Source of the DNA: Saksenaea vasiformis B4078
Taxonomy: Eukaryota; Mucoromycota; Mucoromycetes; Mucorales; Saksenaeaceae
Assembly (NCBI GenBank): GCA_000697055.1
Contig: JNDT01001050.1
Span: forward strand, 1-35,575
DNA: 35,575 nt
Direction of reading: 5' to 3'
Made by a program: the position numbers and the translations under genes. Under the pieces are notes generated by a model. That model had not been told where the DNA came from. It was given only the letters and a program-made list of their open reading frames with translations, and ran no database searches. Below are positions 1-10,270 of the stretch, piece by piece (position 1 is the stretch's first letter; the number at the start of each line of letters is the position of its first letter).

Positions 1-673
1 ATACGTATTAATCACAGTACCAAGCAAAAGCTTTGACGGGTAGTAATATCCAAACCGTTCAAATACAGTTTTCAGAGCTTCATATTTCTTCTTGTCGCTA
101 TCTTCTTTTAGGGCCTTTTCCACACCCTCCTTGAAACGGGCAGATGGTCTGATAAATTCGGAACGTAGATGTACCTGTAGAAGACGTTAAATTGGATCAT
201 CCATAGACGTCTGCATGATCTCCTACCTCTCCCCAAGAAACATAAGAAACGGTGTATTCTATTGAGTCCTCTGCAGAAGTTTTCCGATTTCTTTTATGTG
301 CATTGGAACTAGCTTCAGCAGCAACATCATAATCAAACGTTTTAGACGGTAGATGGGGGAAGCTATCATCCATGAGCAATCTATTAATGAAACTATCCGC
401 TTCGATGGTTTTCGTGCATGCATGTTCCACGAACGGTTTGTCGGAAGAATGTTCATGAACAATCCTCAGGATGTTGTCCTTTCCCTCCTCAGCCTCTATT
501 GCAGAGTACTCGGCGGTGTATCCATCAAAATGAAGGCCTCGCGTACATTGATTGACAACGTCATAGGTTAAAAATTGACTGAGCTGTCAAAAATGTCCGA
601 TAAGCACGTAGAAGACCCGGGTTTATCTTGTTACATTAGATGGTAATTTCTCTGCTGCGTCGTACAAGACCAT
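1..673 (-). CDS. MACPF-like/Sel1 family protein, 5' part (copy A, runs off window)
   Basis: This is the N-terminal part of a family gene whose 3' end lies beyond position 1. Exon 1 is 635-673 (13 codons, ATG at 671-673). Exon 2 is 227-583 (357 nt) and exon 3 is 21-174 (154 nt). Donor GT and acceptor AG are present at each junction, and position 20 starts the next intron. Exon 3 ends in FGYYYPSKLLLG, the first part of a MACPF signature that is completed by the next exon in the other copies. No stop or frameshift is seen, so this copy may be intact. The reading rests on exon-by-exon agreement with the copies at 932-3467 and 30395-32749. What follows (linker and Sel1 repeats) is presumed from those copies, not seen. 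Function is unknown; the family architecture is described under the copy at 932-3467. Confidence 0.75.
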
Positions 674-727
674 TGAAGAGAAGAAGGAGACCTTGTAGTG
701 TCTATCAAACGAGCGCTCGGAATGGCT

Positions 728-751
728 CCGCTAAGGTTCTGTAAGCCGATG
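728..751 (-). promoter_or_regulatory. Shared upstream element of the MACPF-like/Sel1 family (copy A)
   Basis: About 55-80 nt upstream of the copy A start codon, reading on the minus strand, is ATCGGCTTACAGAACCTTAG. Closely similar words lie upstream of copy B (3548-3576) and copy D (7580-7610), and next to remnants C (4743-4770) and H (30226-30253). Conservation outside coding sequence and fixed placement before exon 1 suggest a promoter or binding site. No known factor is assigned. Confidence 0.5.
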
Positions 752-753
752 TG

Positions 754-931
754 AGACACATCAGGTGCTTCATTATCTTAAAATGGAAAGCGCGAAGGTT
801 TATATGTTGGGTGGATACACCCGTATCTCTCTTTTCCTTCTAGGATCACATGACACGATATCAAAGGACGAAACAGAATTCAGTGACTGAAGAAAATAAA
901 ATAAAAACTATCAATTGTTTTAATCAATCTT
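754..931 (-). repeat. Family 3' flank downstream of copy B
   Basis: This is the non-coding sequence between the copy B stop and the copy A promoter. It shares words with the flanks downstream of copies D, E and F, for example the run around CTCATTATCTTAAAATGGA and the GTATCTCT-rich stretch. It probably contains the 3' UTR and terminator. It lacks the GTTGAGCACAG word present in the other three flanks. Confidence 0.5.
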
Positions 932-3467
932 TCATCCTTTTCTCTTTAAATCATCAAGTGACCATTGTGCAGACCAATTTCCTTGATCTGCGGCTTTTTG
1001 GTACCATTCAATTGCTTTGTCGATGTCACCTATTATATTTGTGTAGATATCTCCAAGTTCCTTTTGCGCTTCTTCATCCCCCTGATCCGCCGCTTTTTGG
1101 TACCATTCAATTGCTTTGTCGACGTCTTTCTTTTCATCTTTGTAAATATATGCAAGATCCCATTGCGCCCACTCATTTCCTTGATCCGCTACTTTTTTGT
1201 ACCATTCAATTGCTTTGTCGATGTCTCTCTTTTCCCATCTGTAAATATATCCAAGTCCGTTTTGCGCCCATTCATTTCCTTGATCTGCTGCTTTTTGGTA
1301 CCATTCAATTGCTTCGTCGATGTCTTTCTCCACTCCATTTCCATAATGGTACATGATTCCAAGCGTGTATTGAGCAATTTCATTTCCTCGAGCGGCTGCG
1401 TTTTTGCACCATTCATACGCCTTGGAATAAAGTTTCCATGCTTTGTCCATGTCGTATGTTACGCCAAGTCCATACCAATACATGAATCCAAGATTATATT
1501 GTCCAATCCCGTGTCCCTGATCAGCTGCTTTTCTGTACCATTCAGCTGCTTTCTTGTTGTCTTTTTCTACACCTCGACCATACTGGTACATTTTTCCAAG
1601 TCTGGCTTGCGCGTCCGCATTTCCCCGTTCTGCTGCTTTTCTGTACCATCCAACCGCTTTCTTGTAGTCTCGATCTACACCTCGTCCATATTTGTGCATA
1701 TCTCCAAATCTCATTTGTGCGTCGCTATTTCCATGTCCAGCCGCCTTTCTGTACCACTCTATTGCTTTGGCATAGTCTTTATTCACATCTATTCCACGAT
1801 AATATTTCTCGCCAAGCTTGAACTGTTCCCAGCCATTGTTCCAATCAATTGAACCTTCAGACAGGCTGATATCCTTTTTGCTGTCTAAATCTACGCTTGC
1901 CTCATGATTCTGTGTATTTTCATGCCCATCTTGCACATCTTCAGCTTTGCGGTCGTCTGCTTTTTGTATTATGTTGATGCGGTTAATATCGCCGTCATCG
2001 CCAGTATCCCCATCGCCGGACAGCCTCCCTTCATGTTTGTTTTCTCGGATGGCGACTTTTTTACTCAGACGGACGTCTTGCTGCTCTCCATGCAAGCTGT
2101 CTTCATGACTGATTAGGTCATTAGAGTCGTGTTGCGCCCCTCTACTTTCTTGGCCAACAACTTCCAGTTGTACGGCAATATCATTGGTATTGCTGTTATC
2201 ATCTGAATCATCTTTACTGAATATATCTTCTTCAGGTTCGTTTTGCAGGCTTTCGCATCCATTATCCATGGCTCTGTTACTGCCTTGGTCCAGAATTTGC
2301 AACCAATTCATGTCGTTGATTCTGTCACCCGTACTTTCGTCGCTTTTGACATGTTTTTTAAAAATTTCTGCGGATCTCTCTTCCATTGCATGCTCAAGCG
2401 TATTATTGGAAAATGCCTTGTCGTAAACCTCCTCCACTTGAAGACGTTCATCGTTCTCAAGGATGTCATAAATTGGCTTCACGTCTTTGTACTGGATAAT
2501 GGCTGGTTTGGATCTTGTAGTCTCTTTCCAGTTTCTTAATCCATCCGCGAAAAATGATCCGGAGTCTCCACCTACCACAAGGTTGTCTAGCAAATATCGG
2601 AGAGATGTGATGAGGTTTACCTATAACTTCCCAGTCTTTGTGATTTTTTATCGCGTTTGCAACTTTTCCCGCTAAAAGTTCGCTAGACTGCGTTGGTTTA
2701 TGTTCATCCTTCAATTCACTCCCGTTCCGATCCTGTACTTTCGGGCTATCTCTCTTACAAGCGATTAGACCACCTGAACGAGGAGGCAGTTGAGTAATGT
2801 TACACACGGATTAACCGCGGTACCTAGTAAGATCTTGGATGGGTAGTAATATCCAAATCGTTCAAACACATTTTGCAGGGCTTCACGTTTCTTCTTATTG
2901 GTATCTTTCTTCAACGCAATTTGCACAGCTTTTCTGAAATGATCTGTTGCTCTGACATATTCCGAAGATAGGTGTACCTGTAGGAGTCCTATGAACTGAA
3001 TCATCCATAAACGTCCGCTTCATTTCTTACTTCTCCCCAAGAAATATAAGAAACGGTATACTCAACCGATTCTTTTCCAAAAGACTGTTGGCGTTGTTTA
3101 CGAGCATAGCTACCAGCTTCAGCAGCAATGTCATAGGCAAACGTTTTAGATGAAAAATCGGGAAAGCTGTCACCCATTAGTAATATACCCATAGAGGTAT
3201 CTTGCTCCACCATTTTCGTGCAGGTATCCTCCACGAATGGTTTGTTAGATGTATACTCATGAAGTAGTCTGAGCATGTTATCCTTCCCCTCTTCAACCTC
3301 TATGGCGGTGTATTCGGCAGTGCGCCCGTCAAAATGGAGACCTCGTTTGCACCGGTTGAAGATATCAAAGGTCAAAAATTCAGTGAACTGTCAAAATATC
3401 AGATAAGAAACGCATAGAAGAAATGAGTTTGTCTTGTTACATTATATGATAACTTGTCAAAAGGCAT
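932..3467 (-). CDS. MACPF-like domain + Sel1-like repeat protein (copy B, intact)
   Basis: Five exons: 3441-3467, 3031-3387, 2824-2977, 2621-2773 and 932-2586. They sum to 2346 nt, or 781 aa plus stop. Residues about 1-285 form a MACPF-like region. After splicing, residues 169-181 read FGYYYPSKILLGG, fitting the MACPF/perforin signature (aromatic-G-x-x-aromatic-x6-G-G). It is followed by a segment with SKPAIIQYKDVKPIYDIL, resembling the W/AI.Y..v.pIfdiL segment I associate with fungal MACPF-like proteins (from memory, not searched). Residues about 290-480 are an acidic Ser/Asp-rich linker with DIFS.DDSDD. Residues about 486-778 hold eight Sel1-like repeats (core AIEWYRKAADQGN.DAQ). Known of the families: MACPF domains insert in membranes and Sel1 repeats are protein-binding solenoids. 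No signal peptide or membrane helix is obvious. The biological role is unknown. The start is the ATG of a 9-codon exon whose position and GTAAC donor are conserved in copies A, D and E. Confidence 0.82.
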
Positions 3468-3920
3468 TGAAACTAAAGAAAGGAGTGGCACTATAGTGGC
3501 TGGCGTCCTTTTATTAATCTGAACTCTCGGAGACGCTCCTCTTAAGTTCCGGTAAAGTTTATGCTAAGCCAGTGCCACAGCAAATATGAACTTATCATAC
3601 GGAGATAAATATTATTTACTTCTTGCCGGGTACCTCAACATCAAAGCGATGTTCAGTTCTACAAAAATCGCTTCTGGCTGTGGCACACATACTCATCCGC
3701 GCGTACATCTCTGTCTCGGGAATTGCTACGGACTCTCAGGGTCTGCCTCTTAGGGACACTCATGCAACATAGAGAACTGTTAGATAGGTAGCTTAAAATT
3801 TTCCGGTGAAATCTGATCGTACGCAAATACCAACGAGCGTTTGAGTATCCATGGATCGATTGCTTAGGCTTAGATAGATGAGGTAATGATATCTACCTGT
3901 AGGCGCTAAATAAGGGCTTA
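3468..3920. other. Gap between copy B and remnant C
   Basis: Upstream region of copy B. I see the shared family element at 3548-3576 and no convincing coding frame. The rest is unassigned. Confidence 0.5.
3548..3576 (-). promoter_or_regulatory. Shared upstream element of the MACPF-like/Sel1 family (copy B)
   Basis: On the minus strand this reads GGCTTAGCATAAACTTTACC, about 80-110 nt before the copy B ATG. It aligns with GGCTTAGCACAAACCTTATC before copy D and GGCTTACAGAACCTTAG before copy A. Role inferred from position and conservation only. Confidence 0.5.
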
Positions 3921-4752
3921 ATTTATCTTGTAGTCTCTTTCCAGTTTCTTAATCCATCCACGAAAAATAACCCTGAACCATCACCTATCGCAAGTTTGTT
4001 CAGCAACTATCAGGAATACATGATAAAAGGTACCTATAGCTTCCCAGTGTTTGTGATTCTTGATCGCATTTGCAACGTTTTCCGCTATGCCTTCGCTGGA
4101 TTGTATTGCCTTATGCTGATCCTTCAATTCGCACCCGTCTCCATGCTGTATCTTTGGGGACTCTCTCTCTTGCATGCTAGCAGACCACCTGAACCAGAAG
4201 GAAATTAAATAACGTTACACGTGTATTAACCACAGTACCAAGTAAGATTTTGGGTGCATAGTAAGATCCAAACCGTTCAAACAGAGTTTGCAGGGCTTCG
4301 TATTTCTTCTTATTAGTGAGCTTCCTTCAAAGCATTTTGCACCGCTTTCCTGAAACGGTCCGTTGCTTTGACATATTCCGAAGACAGATGCACCTGTAGG
4401 AATGCCATAAATTGATTATCCAAAAGTGTGCTCTTGATTTCCTACTTCTCCCCAGGAAACACAAGAAACGGTATATTCTTCCGAGTCTTTTCCAAAAGAT
4501 CGTTGACATTGTTTACATGCGCCGCAACTAGCTTCAGCAGCGACATCATATGCGAAGGTTTTGGAAGGCAAGCGGTGGAAGCTGTCATCCATCAGTGATC
4601 TATTCTTGAAAGCATTTCGCGTCGATGGTTTTCGTACACGTGTATTCTACAAACGGCTTTTCGCTAGGATGTGCATGAACGAGTCAGAAAATTTTCCTTT
4701 CCCACTTCAATCTCACTTGCAGAGTACATATTCGGCGGTGTATCCGTTAAGG
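3921..4752 (-). pseudogene. MACPF-like/Sel1 remnant C (N-terminal exons only)
   Basis: Decayed family copy. A 5'-truncated exon 2 lies about 4449-4752, exon 3 about 4237-4395, exon 4 about 4032-4190, and the first ~90 nt of exon 5 about 3921-4012. Splice-like borders remain visible, e.g. ctac before ttctcccc at the exon 2 end. Exon 1, the start of exon 2, the linker and all Sel1 repeats are missing. Exon 2 carries stops and frameshifts. The 5' side joins directly to the shared promoter element at 4743-4770, so promoter and mid-exon 2 abut. No functional product is expected. Confidence 0.75.
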
Positions 4753-4770
4753 TTCATGCAAGCCGATGTG

Positions 4771-4971
4771 AGACGCCATATGCCTCATTGTCTTGAAATG
4801 GAAAGAACGATGAAGTAGTAATGGGTGCATAACAATAAACGACGGACAAATGTTGAGCACAGACACTAAGGTAAATGTATCTCTTGTTCGTGGATTACAC
4901 AGAATCCAGAGACTAAGAAAAATAAAATCAAATTTGGCAAACGGTGCCACTGATTTATTTAATTACTTTAA
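4771..4971 (-). repeat. Family 3' flank downstream of copy D
   Basis: Non-coding sequence after the end of copy D. It shares the words TGTTGAGCACAG, GAGACTAAGAAAAAT and GGTGCATA.CAATAAA with the flanks at 30254-30394 and 33746-34004. This shows that duplication units include the 3' region and not only the coding sequence. Confidence 0.5.
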
Positions 4972-7506
4972 TTATTTGCCTGTCTTTCTCTTTAGGTCAT
5001 CAGGTCTGCCTTGCGCCAACCAGTTTCCTTGATCTTTTGCTTTTTGGTACCATTCATATGCTTTGTCTGCGTCTTTGTTTTCATCTCTGTAAATATCTCC
5101 AAGTTTAATTTGTATCCATTTGTTTCCTTGATCTGCCCCTTTTTTGGTACCATTCAATTGCTTTGTCGGTGTCTTTCTTTTAATAATAGTAAATGTCTCC
5201 AAGTCTGAATTGCGCATTATCGTTTCCTTGATCCGCCGCTTTTTGGTACCATTCAATTACTTTGCCGATGTCGTTCTTCTCATCTCTGTAAATATCACCA
5301 AGTCTGATTTGCGCCCATTCATTTCCTTGATTCACCGCTTTTTGGTACCATTCAATTGCTTTGCCGACGTCCTTCTTCACTGCGTAGCTCCGATAGTACA
5401 TACATCCAAGTGTGTACTGCGCATCTTCATTCCCTTGAGCAGCTGCATTTTTGCACCATTCAAACGCTTTGGAGAATAATTCTCCCGCTTCTTCAACCTC
5501 TCCTATCTCGCCAAATCCCCAGTAATACATAAAACCAAGATTATATTGTCCAATTCCATGATCCTGATCTGCTGCTTTCCTGTACCATTCAACTGCTTTC
5601 TTGACATTTTTATCTATACCTCGGCTGTATTGGTACATATCGCCCATTTTTGTTTGTGCATCAGCATTTCCAAGCTCTGCTGCCTTTTCGTACCATTCTA
5701 CTGCTGCCTTGTCATCTCGATGTACACCTCGTCCATATCTGTGCATTCTTCAAGTCTGGTTTGTGCATCGCTATTTCCCTGATCAGCTGCCTTTCTGTAC
5801 CATTCTATTGCTTTGGCGTAGTCTTTATCCACATCTATCCCATGGTAGTACTTTTCGCCAAGGTTGAACTGCTTCCACTCATCGTTCCAATGGAGAGAAT
5901 ATTCGTACTCGTTGGTATCATCTTCGTGGTCTCTGTCCAGAGAATCTTCAAGAGTTTGTGTATTTTCACGTGCATCTTGCGCACCTTCATTTTTCTGACC
6001 GTCTGCTTTTAGTATTATGCTAATATGATTAATATTGCCGTCGTCGTCAGCATCCTCATCGCTCGACTGGTTTTCTCCGTGTCTATTTGCATGATTGACT
6101 GACTTTGTGCTCAGATTGATGTCTCGCTGGTCTCCATGCAAACTGCTTTCATGGCTGGGTAGAGCATTGGAATTGTTTAGTGCTTCTCCACTTTCTCGGC
6201 TAATAACTTCGTGTTGTATGTTAATATTCTTGATATCGCTGTCATCATTAGAATCGTCGCTGAATATATCTTTGTCAGGTTCGTTTTGCCCAATTTCGTA
6301 CCCATGATCTGTGGCTCTGTTGCTGCCTTGATCCAATACTCGCAGCCAACTCATGTCATCGACTTCGTCCCGCGTGTCTTCATCTCTTATGACACATTTC
6401 TTGAGGACTTCATTAGAGTTCTTTTGTACCGCGTGTCCAAGCTCGATATCAGAAAATGCCCTGTCGTAAATCTCCTCCACCTGAAGGCGCTCATCTTCCT
6501 CAAGGATATCATACACTGGTTTCAACCCCATGAGCTGGATAATGGCAGGCTTGGCTTTTGTAGTTGCTTTCCAACTTTCTAGTCCATTCACGAAGAAGAC
6601 ACCGGGATCACCGCCTATCACAGGCTTGTCTAGCCACTACCACAGACGTGGAATGAAGGATACCTATGATCTTGTAACTTTCGATTACATTGGCAACGCT
6701 TTCTACTATTTGACGGATGGATTTGATTGACGTACATCCAATCTCCGTCTCGCACTCGCTTCTGCTCGGTGTCTTTGAACTCGCTTTCTCACAAACGAGT
6801 AAACCACCTGATCCAGGAGGAGGTTAAATAGCATCATATGTACATTAGTTACAGTACCGAGTAAGATCTTTGATGGGTAATAGTATCCAAATCGTCCAAA
6901 CACAGATTGCAGCGCTTCATATTTCTTCTTGTTGGTGTTTTCCTTCAAAGCATCTTGCAAGCCTCTTTGAAACAAGCAGTCGTCTTGACAGTGTGGAAAG
7001 CTAAATGTACCTAGCGCGGGTGCCATAAATTGTGTCATCCGTAAATGTCCGCTTTGTTACTTACTTCTCCCCAAGAAAAATAAGAAACAGTACATTGGAC
7101 CGAGCCCTTTGCACAAGATCGCTGGTCCTGCTTACGCGCGCTGCAACCAGCTTCAGCGGCAATGTCATAAGCAAACGTTTTAGACGGCAAACGGTGGAAG
7201 CTATTATACATTAGTAGTCTATCCACGAGTTTATCCGGTTCAGTGGTCTTTGTGCACGTATATTCTACCAACGGCTTGTCGCTTGGGCGTTCGTGAAAAA
7301 GCCTCAGAACATTATCCTTTCCCTCTTCAACCTCTATGGCAGAGTACTCAGCAGTATACCCATCGAAATGGATTCCTCGTGCACATCGGTTGACGATATC
7401 ATATGTCAGAAATTGACTAAACTGTTGAAAGCGTCGGGTAAGTACACACAAAAACGGGTTTAGTTACATAAGATGATAATTTCTCGTCCGCTTTGCAGGA
7501 AGTCAT
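4972..7506 (-). pseudogene. MACPF-like/Sel1 family copy D, four inactivating lesions
   Basis: Full-length layout: exon 1 at 7468-7506 (13 codons), exon 2 at 7065-7421 (357 nt, open), exon 3 at 6858-7010, exon 4 at 6664-6807, exon 5 at 4972-6629 with about eight Sel1-like repeats. Lesions by comparison with sister copies: a 1-nt deletion in exon 3 near 6960 (exon is 153 nt instead of 154); a 1-nt deletion in a Sel1 repeat near 5747; an in-frame TAA at 5180-5182 replacing the usual IYRDE stretch; a 1-nt insertion in an A/G run near 5136-5146. Splice sites, the FGYYYPSK motif and the shared promoter word at 7580-7610 remain. Four separate lesions make assembly error a poor explanation, although each is at or near a simple-sequence spot. 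A recent pseudogene is the best reading. Confidence 0.75.
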
Positions 7507-9071
7507 TGAAAGTAAAGAAAGGAAGGTTGCAGTATCTGCCATCTCTCTTTTTGTAACGCTGGGTATTGCTCCATTTGGAACGGTGATAAGGTTTGTGCTA
7601 AGCCAATCTCAAACGCTAACCGCGAGAAGTTCGTACTGGTGGGAAGAGAATATATGCTTTACCTACGCAACACTGACTCCTTGGTTTCTGGTGTGCAAGA
7701 CTACCGCTGGTTTTGGCGCTTTTACCGGTCTATGTGCACAACCTTATATATAATCATGTGTACCAGAACAAGCAGTGAAAGTTGTTTTTAGTTATACAGA
7801 AATTCAAGTTTGTTCGGAAAGTTGCTGTACCTCCGCGATATGCAAAGGTTTCAGCAGTTTGTCTAATCTCAAGTTTCAATACTCCTCGGGACGTCTGTGC
7901 ATTGGTGAGTTGGCGCTTCTCGCATAAAAGTTTAATTATTATTACTTTCAAGTCGTCTTTTATTACTCTTCCTCCGTTGTCATTATCAGTGAACTATCGT
8001 TAACCCAAATCGATTGATTCTTTTTTTTTTCTTTTACTCTTTCTCCTGACAAGCGATGACAATTCCGCTGTCTTGCCTTTTTATCTTTTGTTTGATTTGT
8101 TTCTAGCCGAGATCTTTTATTTCTTCCAATCTAACTCGCCGATCACCGAAGAATACCCAATCCAATACGAGCTCATAGGTACTCACTTAATAACGAGTCT
8201 GAATTAACTAATTCAACAAAACTTGAACTTTATCCAACTCAAAAAAAATATTTTTATCGACGCATCTGTCATATCACTGAAACTATCTAAGAACCACTTA
8301 TCCGAAATCTCCAGTATAACACCGGTATGAAGAACATTGCAGTTAGAGTAGCAACGGTATAGATCATGTGAAATTCAATTAGATGGCTATGTAATGTCTA
8401 CTTTATTCTGTAATGTCGCCATCATGTACCATCATCTTTTATCATTTGTATCGAAATTTTGCTCATCCACTTTAGAATGCATTACTTTTTAATTACATGG
8501 TTTGGCTTAAAGTCATGTTCACTTAAAATCTGATATTTGCAGTATTAGATGTAAAGACCGTTAAATAAGGTGTCAATAATCTTATCAATAATCTTATCAA
8601 AAACCGGGGTTAAAAATTTAAAATTTTAATCATGTTGATTTGCCTGTTTCGGCGCAAACCCGAAATATCAGCAGTTTGTGGGATCGATTTCCACGAGAGT
8701 AGTTCAGTTGATGATAACATTTGGTATCTACTACTTATTCATCCGTGATGCTTGAAAATTGTGACTACGTACGGTATCTGATGAGCTACTTTTTTTTTTG
8801 TTTTTTGATCACTGCTATCTTTGGGAACGGTCGATATCTGCAGATGTTTGATCCGTACACGCAGCCCTTTCATTTTTACTAACAAAGGAAAAAAACGAAG
8901 AAGATCCACTGGAAGAAAACAGGCAAGATTACAGCCAAATTTTTCGGTAACAAGGAGAGACTTGATTAGAATAAATCTATTGGTAGTAGCTTATATCGCG
9001 TGTGGGTACTGTATTTACAACTAGCAGAAATCATATACAAAGTTGGACGAAAATTGGTCGGCTATTATGGA
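7507..9071. other. AT-rich gap, no gene recognised
   Basis: Upstream region of copy D followed by about 1.3 kb of AT-rich DNA. Open frames are short and do not look coding. A duplicated AATAATCTTATC-type word sits near 8575-8600 (two adjacent copies, containing GATAAG on the other strand), and there are several A/T runs. No RNA gene seen. Confidence 0.4.
7580..7610 (-). promoter_or_regulatory. Shared upstream element of the MACPF-like/Sel1 family (copy D)
   Basis: The minus strand reads GGCTTAGCACAAACCTTATC about 75-105 nt before the copy D ATG, matching the elements before copies A and B. It is conserved although the gene is broken, which fits recent inactivation. Confidence 0.5.
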
Positions 9072-10270
9072 TCATGGTGCTGCTTTTTGGGCATTCTTCC
9101 AACAATCAATGCGCTCCCTCAGTCTTCGTTTCAAATTGAGCTGTCGGTGAAGTATGATCCTCATATCGTTCTTACGGTCTGCAAGACACACTAATGTCGA
9201 CTCTAAAAATCTCCGAAGATCCTCTAGTTCTGTATCAGCATTGTCACCGCGATAAGCTTCAATAGGTATAAGGTTGCTCAAATTCAACGTCGCAGCTGAT
9301 TAGCTTCAGGTTAGAGAGTTATAATTAGCCAACTTAATCCTCTTACCGTGCGGGGTATTATCAACCAGAAATGTTCTGCTCAGGTCGCGTCCCAATGCGC
9401 AAAGATCTTTAACATACATGACATCGCCTGTGCTTGAGGAACGCATCCGTATACATGATCGCCGTGTCAGCATATGACTACGTTGCTACTGTTCAGATGA
9501 TCTGCGTTTCCTGTATCTTCCTTCTTATGAGAACTTACGTGATCAGTTTACGTTCAGGATCCAGACAATTACAAACCATGGTCGCATAGTCATCCTGACC
9601 TGCAGTCCAGCTAAAAAAGCCATCATTTCGTCAGTTAACCCATGTCCATGCCCTACTTCTTTTTTTTTTTTTTTTTTTACTTACACTACCACTTCAAAGA
9701 TTCCAGCTGCCCACGTCAAAAACTCGGTAACACCAGGTCGCAGGATTCCCGCCAAAACGCTCCGACCATATTTGGCAAATATAACATAGTCATCTTCCAA
9801 GTTTTCGCTGTCGCTGGATTCAGTATGTAGGAGCGTTTCATCCAAATCGAGAACTAGATACAGATAGTCAACAAGAAACATCAAAATTCGTATAAAATTT
9901 ACCTAAAGTCGGTTTGCTTTCGTCTTTTTTGGGTGGAAGATGGGGTCGCATACCCTTTAATCGAGCATGCAAAGACGGCCATCGAGCCATCAAGGCATCT
10001 AAAGTGGAACACTCGAAGCTTTGTCACTGTGTTAGTTGGCCAGGTTTTTGCGCAACCTGAAAAAACTTACTCATCCAATTGCTCAAGAAGGTGTCCCACC
10101 CGAATGGTTGCCTCGTCTTCAAACACCGTCTCTCGCGATCGGCTTATGGTTAACAGAGGTGGATCACTCCATGCATCTTGTTCTGTCGTTTCTTCTTTAT
10201 GACCCGGCGACCGTTTCTTGCAGTTCAAGATGGCACGTTGCTTTTTATACTGGTAACGTGTGAGGACCAT
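9072..10270 (-). CDS. FCP1/SCP-like (NLI-interacting factor) protein phosphatase
   Basis: Six exons: 10071-10270, 9903-10018, 9685-9853, 9539-9610, 9347-9477, 9072-9295. They total 912 nt, or 303 aa plus stop. The catalytic HAD-type motif DxDxT is LVLDLDETLLHTE, with nucleophile Asp108 and acid Asp110. It is followed by VVWTAGQDDYA (FTAS-like motif), YVKDLCALGRDLSR and FLVDNTPH, then IPIE and a DTEL..L..FLE segment, the order seen in the SCP/Dullard phosphatase fold. The motif spans an intron, so no single open frame shows it all. The family removes phosphate from Ser/Thr, e.g. on the RNA polymerase II C-terminal tail or lipid-regulating partners; which substrate applies here is not visible. 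The N-terminal ~100 residues are charged and not recognised. The start is the first ATG of the open exon, 5' end only moderately sure. Confidence 0.88.
9660..9678. repeat. T19 homopolymer in an intron
   Basis: Run of 19 T on the plus strand inside intron 3 of the phosphatase gene. On the coding strand it is an A-run just after the GTAAGTA donor. Confidence 0.9.

Noticed and set aside
932..1850. CRISPR-like or satellite array, suggested by regularly spaced repeated words
   Set aside because: The period of 99-108 nt is in-frame coding and translates to Sel1-like repeats with no spacers.
7493..7753. 86-codon plus-strand frame upstream of copy D
   Set aside because: It overlaps exon 1 and the conserved promoter element of copy D on the other strand and has no recognisable features.
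8821..9024. 67-codon plus-strand frame with basic residues
   Set aside because: Isolated in AT-rich DNA, with no splice context or recognisable motif.
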